A stretch of 64,000 bases of DNA from an uncultured Pelagibacteraceae bacterium (GTDB lineage Bacteria; Pseudomonadota; Alphaproteobacteria; Pelagibacterales; Pelagibacteraceae), in the NCBI GenBank assembly GCA_902613545.1, contig CACMHW010000001.1:1-64000 (forward strand). The letters run 5' to 3'. Below are positions 60,331-64,000 of this stretch, in pieces (positions within the stretch are counted from its first letter, which is position 1; each line of letters starts with the position of its first letter). The translations under genes and the position numbers were made by a program. The notes below the pieces were generated by a model. It was not told the origin of the DNA. It did not search any database and was given only the letters and a program-made list of their open reading frames with translations.

Positions 60331-62109
60331 TTATATTAAAAGACTCTCAAGACTTTTGTTGATAAGATTTTTATTTATGGTTTTTACATTTTTGTCTTTC
60401 ACAAAGTATATATTGTCGAACTCCTCAATTGTTTTAAGACGATGAGTAATTACTATTAAAGAAAGTTCTTTTTTAAGTTTTAATAAATCATTAAGAAGTT
60501 CTTTTTCTGTTTCTATATCAAGTGAACTTGTGGCTTCATCAAAAATTATTACTCCTCTCTTCCTGTAAAGAGCTCTGGCAATTGCAACTCTTTGTTTTTG
60601 GCCCCCAGAAAGTTTTACGCCTTGGTTTCCAACTATAGTATTTTCTTTTTCAGGAAGATTATTAATCAGCTTATCTATTTTTGATTTTTTAATAACTTTT
60701 TCCAAGTGATGTTTGTCAATTATTTTATCATTAACGCCGAAGGTAATGTTATTCAAAATAGTGTCATCTAAAAGATAAATATCTTGAGGAACTATACTAA
60801 TATTTTCATGCCAATTTTTTAGAGAATTTTTAAGAGGCTTCTCATCAATAAAAATCTCTCCCTCAGAAGGGCTTAAAAGTCCAAGAATTAAATTAATTAG
60901 CGTAGTTTTACCTGACCCAGTTTTACCTACAATGGCGTTTGTTTTTTTTAAATCTATATCTAAATTTAAATCTTTAAAAATTAAGTCCTTATTTCCTTCA
61001 TAATTAAAATTTATATTTTTAAAAATTATGGAATTACAACGACTAAATTTTTGAAAATTATTTTGGTTTTTCAAGTTATTTTTCTCTAAAATATCATCTT
61101 GTCTTATTGTTGAGTAGATTTTTAAATCATTAACTACTAAATTAAACGATACAAGAGTTTTCCTTAAAGCATTAAGAAGAATAATTATTGTACTAAAAGA
61201 TGGTATCATTCTGATAAGAGCCACACCTAAAAAAGTAAGAGTCGGAACTAAACTATCTATATTATTATTAGAAGAGATATAAAAAAATATAGTTATTAGT
61301 ACTATAAAGATAAATATTACCTCTATAAGTAATCGTGGAATTTTGTTAATTACTTGTACAAAAAAATTTATCTTTTCTACCCCATCTGTTGAAAATTTGA
61401 ACAATTCTTTTAATTTCTTTTCTTTGGAGTAAATCTTTATTTCTTTGATAGACCCAAAAATTTGATTTACAAGTTTGATTTGCTGTGCCCTTAATTTTTG
61501 ACTTAAAACTGATAAATTTGTTATTTTGTTTCTAAAAAGAAAATAAAAAATTAAAGAGAAAGTTATTAAAGAAGTAAAAATTAATGATGATGAAAAAAAA
61601 TCTACTACAACCAATAAAATTAGCATCACAATAATAATTAAAATTTCCCTTATAAAATTGATAAGTGAAACTACATATTGATTAGCATTTATTACATCTA
61701 CAGAAATATTTCTTGTAATGATACTTGGATTTTTTTCTAAAAATTTTGAAAAGGGTAAGTCAAGATATAAATTAAATAATTTAGTAGAATTTTCTACATT
61801 TAAATCTTTAGCTAATCTTGACTGGTAAAAATTTACAAAAAATATAAAAAGATTTTTAAAAATAAAAAATAAAATTAAAATTATCCCAGAATAAAATAAT
61901 ATAATATCTTTTTCAAAGTTATCAAAAAACTTGTAATTTGTTAGAAAATCAAAAATTTTATCTGAGTCTAATAAAAAACCTAAAAATACTGGAATTGAAC
62001 CAACACCTATCATTTCTAATACTGAAGCGAAAAAAATTAGCGCTAATAAAATATAAAGTTTGTTTTTTTGTTTTTTACTTATAAGTGTATTCAATTTATC
62101 TAACATCAT
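60331..62109 (-). CDS. ABC transporter, fused permease/ATPase (PglK/MsbA-like flippase)
   Basis: N-terminal 6-TM; VGKTGSGKTTLINLILGLL; VKLSGGQKQRVAIARALYRKRGVIIFDEATSSLD. Confidence 0.92.
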   Translation of the reverse strand: MMLDKLNTLISKKQKNKLYILLALIFFASVLEMIGVGSIPVFLGFLLDSDKIFDFLTNYKFFDNFEKDIILFYSGIILILFFIFKNLFIFFVNFYQSRLAKDLNVENSTKLFNLYLDLPFSKFLEKNPSIITRNISVDVINANQYVVSLINFIREILIIIVMLILLVVVDFFSSSLIFTSLITFSLIFYFLFRNKITNLSVLSQKLRAQQIKLVNQIFGSIKEIKIYSKEKKLKELFKFSTDGVEKINFFVQVINKIPRLLIEVIFIFIVLITIFFYISSNNNIDSLVPTLTFLGVALIRMIPSFSTIIILLNALRKTLVSFNLVVNDLKIYSTIRQDDILEKNNLKNQNNFQKFSRCNSIIFKNINFNYEGNKDLIFKDLNLDIDLKKTNAIVGKTGSGKTTLINLILGLLSPSEGEIFIDEKPLKNSLKNWHENISIVPQDIYLLDDTILNNITFGVNDKIIDKHHLEKVIKKSKIDKLINNLPEKENTIVGNQGVKLSGGQKQRVAIARALYRKRGVIIFDEATSSLDIETEKELLNDLLKLKKELSLIVITHRLKTIEEFDNIYFVKDKNVKTINKNLINKSLESLLI

Positions 62110-63448
62110 AATTTAGCCAGTATTGATTTTTCCTTAAAAAGGATGGTGAGAAATAAGATTTAATTTCTTTATGCATTTCATCGCTTTTATTCTTTGATGT
62201 TCTTAAATGTTTAAATTTTGAGTGATTTTTTAAAAAAGTTTCTTTAAATTTTTTTTGGAGGTGCTGTTCTTCTTCTGAAAGTTTATAATTATTTTGAAAT
62301 ATGTTTACTGCCTCCAATGCAAAATCTCTGATATCCTCGTTTTTTAATTCAATAATTTCAATTTCATTTTTCTTAAATTGAATACTTGAATAACAATAAG
62401 CCATACCACTTGAAAAAATTTCATTTAAACTTAATTTTTTTTTACTTTTTTTGTCCAAATGCTCCCTAGTAGTAACAATTATTTTTTCCGAATATAATCT
62501 CAAGTCTCCTACTGGCATATTTATCAAAGCTAAAGGAACTCCAAACACATAAGGAACCTGATCAAATCCAAGGCCAGTAGAAATACAAAGTGAACATTTG
62601 GCACCTAAATAAACGTCTAAAAAATTATTTCTTATATTCGAATTAGCGTAATCAATTATTTTTGGATTGTTTGATATAAAAGGTTTTGATGCTTTTACCC
62701 CCATTCTGATCACGTAATATCCCATTTTTGTAAGCTCCTCAGCTGTTAAAATAAATTTGTCAATGTTGTAATTTCTGTAACTATGATAACTCCAATCATG
62801 ATTTTTGTTTTTGCTTTTTAATTTTTGATACTCTTCATCTCGAACTGCTAAGCAAATAAATTTATCAGACTTATTTATACCAATCTTTTTTAAGAGATTT
62901 TGGCCAAGTTGCTCCTCTTCATTAGTAAATTTTAATATTTCTGAGCCATTTTTTCTAAAACGCCCAACTAAATCTGAAATATCTCTGTAAAAATTTTCTT
63001 CTAAACTGATTATCTTAAATTTTAATTTATCCGGAAAAATATTATTAATCTCATAGATTGGGTGTAGGAAAAATTTTGGAAGTACATTTAACTCTCTTTT
63101 CCACATTTTGATTAATTGAGTATTTGGAGTAAAATCTCCCTCGAAGAAATAAAATAAATCTATTTTTTTTTTATCTATTGCTTCTAAATTTAACTTTTTT
63201 TTACATAAATATCTCGCTGGATCCTCGGCTAAGTTTCCAAAGTTTACAGCAGATATTCTTCCTACTCTTATAATTAAAAAAACACTTAAAATTCTCATCA
63301 ATAAACAGAAAATAAAAGCTGTTATATAAAATGGAAAAATCACAATTAGATAAAGAAAAGTTTTTACTTTTAATAAAACAAAAGTCCTAAATTCCATGAG
63401 TTGAAAATCTCGCGCTTGTCTCTTTAAAAAGGACTTGTATCGATACAT
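62096..63448 (-). CDS. Putative glycosyltransferase, TIGR04372-like
   Basis: FICLAVRDEEYQK...HSYRNYNIDKFILTAEELTKMGYYVIRMG; PYVFGVPLALINMPVGDLRLYSEKIIVTTREHL. Confidence 0.6.
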   Translation of the reverse strand: MYRYKSFLKRQARDFQLMEFRTFVLLKVKTFLYLIVIFPFYITAFIFCLLMRILSVFLIIRVGRISAVNFGNLAEDPARYLCKKKLNLEAIDKKKIDLFYFFEGDFTPNTQLIKMWKRELNVLPKFFLHPIYEINNIFPDKLKFKIISLEENFYRDISDLVGRFRKNGSEILKFTNEEEQLGQNLLKKIGINKSDKFICLAVRDEEYQKLKSKNKNHDWSYHSYRNYNIDKFILTAEELTKMGYYVIRMGVKASKPFISNNPKIIDYANSNIRNNFLDVYLGAKCSLCISTGLGFDQVPYVFGVPLALINMPVGDLRLYSEKIIVTTREHLDKKSKKKLSLNEIFSSGMAYCYSSIQFKKNEIEIIELKNEDIRDFALEAVNIFQNNYKLSEEEQHLQKKFKETFLKNHSKFKHLRTSKNKSDEMHKEIKSYFSPSFLRKNQYWLNYDVR

Positions 63449-63481
63449 ATTTCTAAATTTTATTTATTAATTTTAGTGAAT

Positions 63482-64000
63482 TTAATTATTAAATATTGCT
63501 TTTTCTATTTTTTTGAGGATGAATTTATGTTTTTGAATTCCTACTAATTTTCCAGATATTTTAAAACGAGGATTTTTAGATAAAACACTTGCATAATAAA
63601 GTTGAAATAGACCGGTCTCAAAATGATTTTTGCTCCTTTTATCCAATTCATAATTGTACATATTTTTTAGAAAATTAAAAAAACCCATATTTTTTACAGA
63701 GCTTCTAAAATAATAATCCCAGCCATAAATATTAATTTTTTTTGCAATAAAAGATAAAGCTCCTATTGTAGTCAAAAAAGAACCAAATTGTACGCCTTTG
63801 TAGTAGTTGTCAGGATGTTTATCTTTTAAATAATTTTGCCCAACGCAGATAGTAGAAAAATTTTTTTTTTTTAAAATTTTTTGAAAATTCTTTTTTTTTA
63901 AGAAATTACTTTCAGATTTATAAAGATTTTTTGAAATTTTTATGTAAGGATCAATAAATAAAACATTATGCCCCTTATTAGAAAATTTTATCAAAGTTTT
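63482..64000 (-). CDS. Hypothetical protein of the glycan island (5' end truncated by window edge)
   Basis: Frame stays open from 63994 to 64000 with only a TTG as nominal start. Confidence 0.5.
   Translation of the reverse strand, partial: KTLIKFSNKGHNVLFIDPYIKISKNLYKSESNFLKKKNFQKILKKKNFSTICVGQNYLKDKHPDNYYKGVQFGSFLTTIGALSFIAKKINIYGWDYYFRSSVKNMGFFNFLKNMYNYELDKRSKNHFETGLFQLYYASVLSKNPRFKISGKLVGIQKHKFILKKIEKAIFNN

Noticed and set aside
33937-64000. CRISPR array or phage/transposon origin for the island
   Set aside because: No repeat-spacer arrays, transposase, integrase or terminal repeats were seen; content is glycan biosynthesis

Overview
AT-rich, tightly packed alphaproteobacterial window. 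Gene content and order resemble SAR11/Pelagibacterales; this is inferred from the sequence, with no database search. Positions 1-33.9 kb are mostly core genome: rluD, rpoH, purA, thiD, glmM, folP, ftsH, tilS, the tol-pal operon, a RuvC-like gene, yebC, zapA, tkt-pgk-fba-thiE-efp, rpmE, trcR-like, rpsU, csp, tRNA-fMet, typA and pntAB. A 5S rRNA and tRNA-Val(GAC) close this section. From tRNA-Val to the window end (about 30 kb, all minus strand) is a hypervariable surface-polysaccharide island. It carries a legionaminic/nonulosonic-acid-like pathway (LegB, LegC, LegG/NeuC, PtmE and two NeuA/LegF-like genes) and a HisH/HisF/WbpG-type amidotransferase trio. It also has a B12-domain radical SAM enzyme, glycosyltransferases and an ABC flippase. 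Embedded in the island is a cobalamin-riboswitch-controlled BtuB-like receptor with a small S-component-like membrane protein. The lead hypothesis is that the island couples B12 capture to a B12-dependent radical SAM step in surface-glycan synthesis. Other notable items: rpsU appears to start at ATT and is absent from the ORF track; typA starts 1 nt after the tRNA-fMet CCA; and a divergent RuvC occupies the ruvC slot with ruvA, ruvB and ybgC missing before tolQ.
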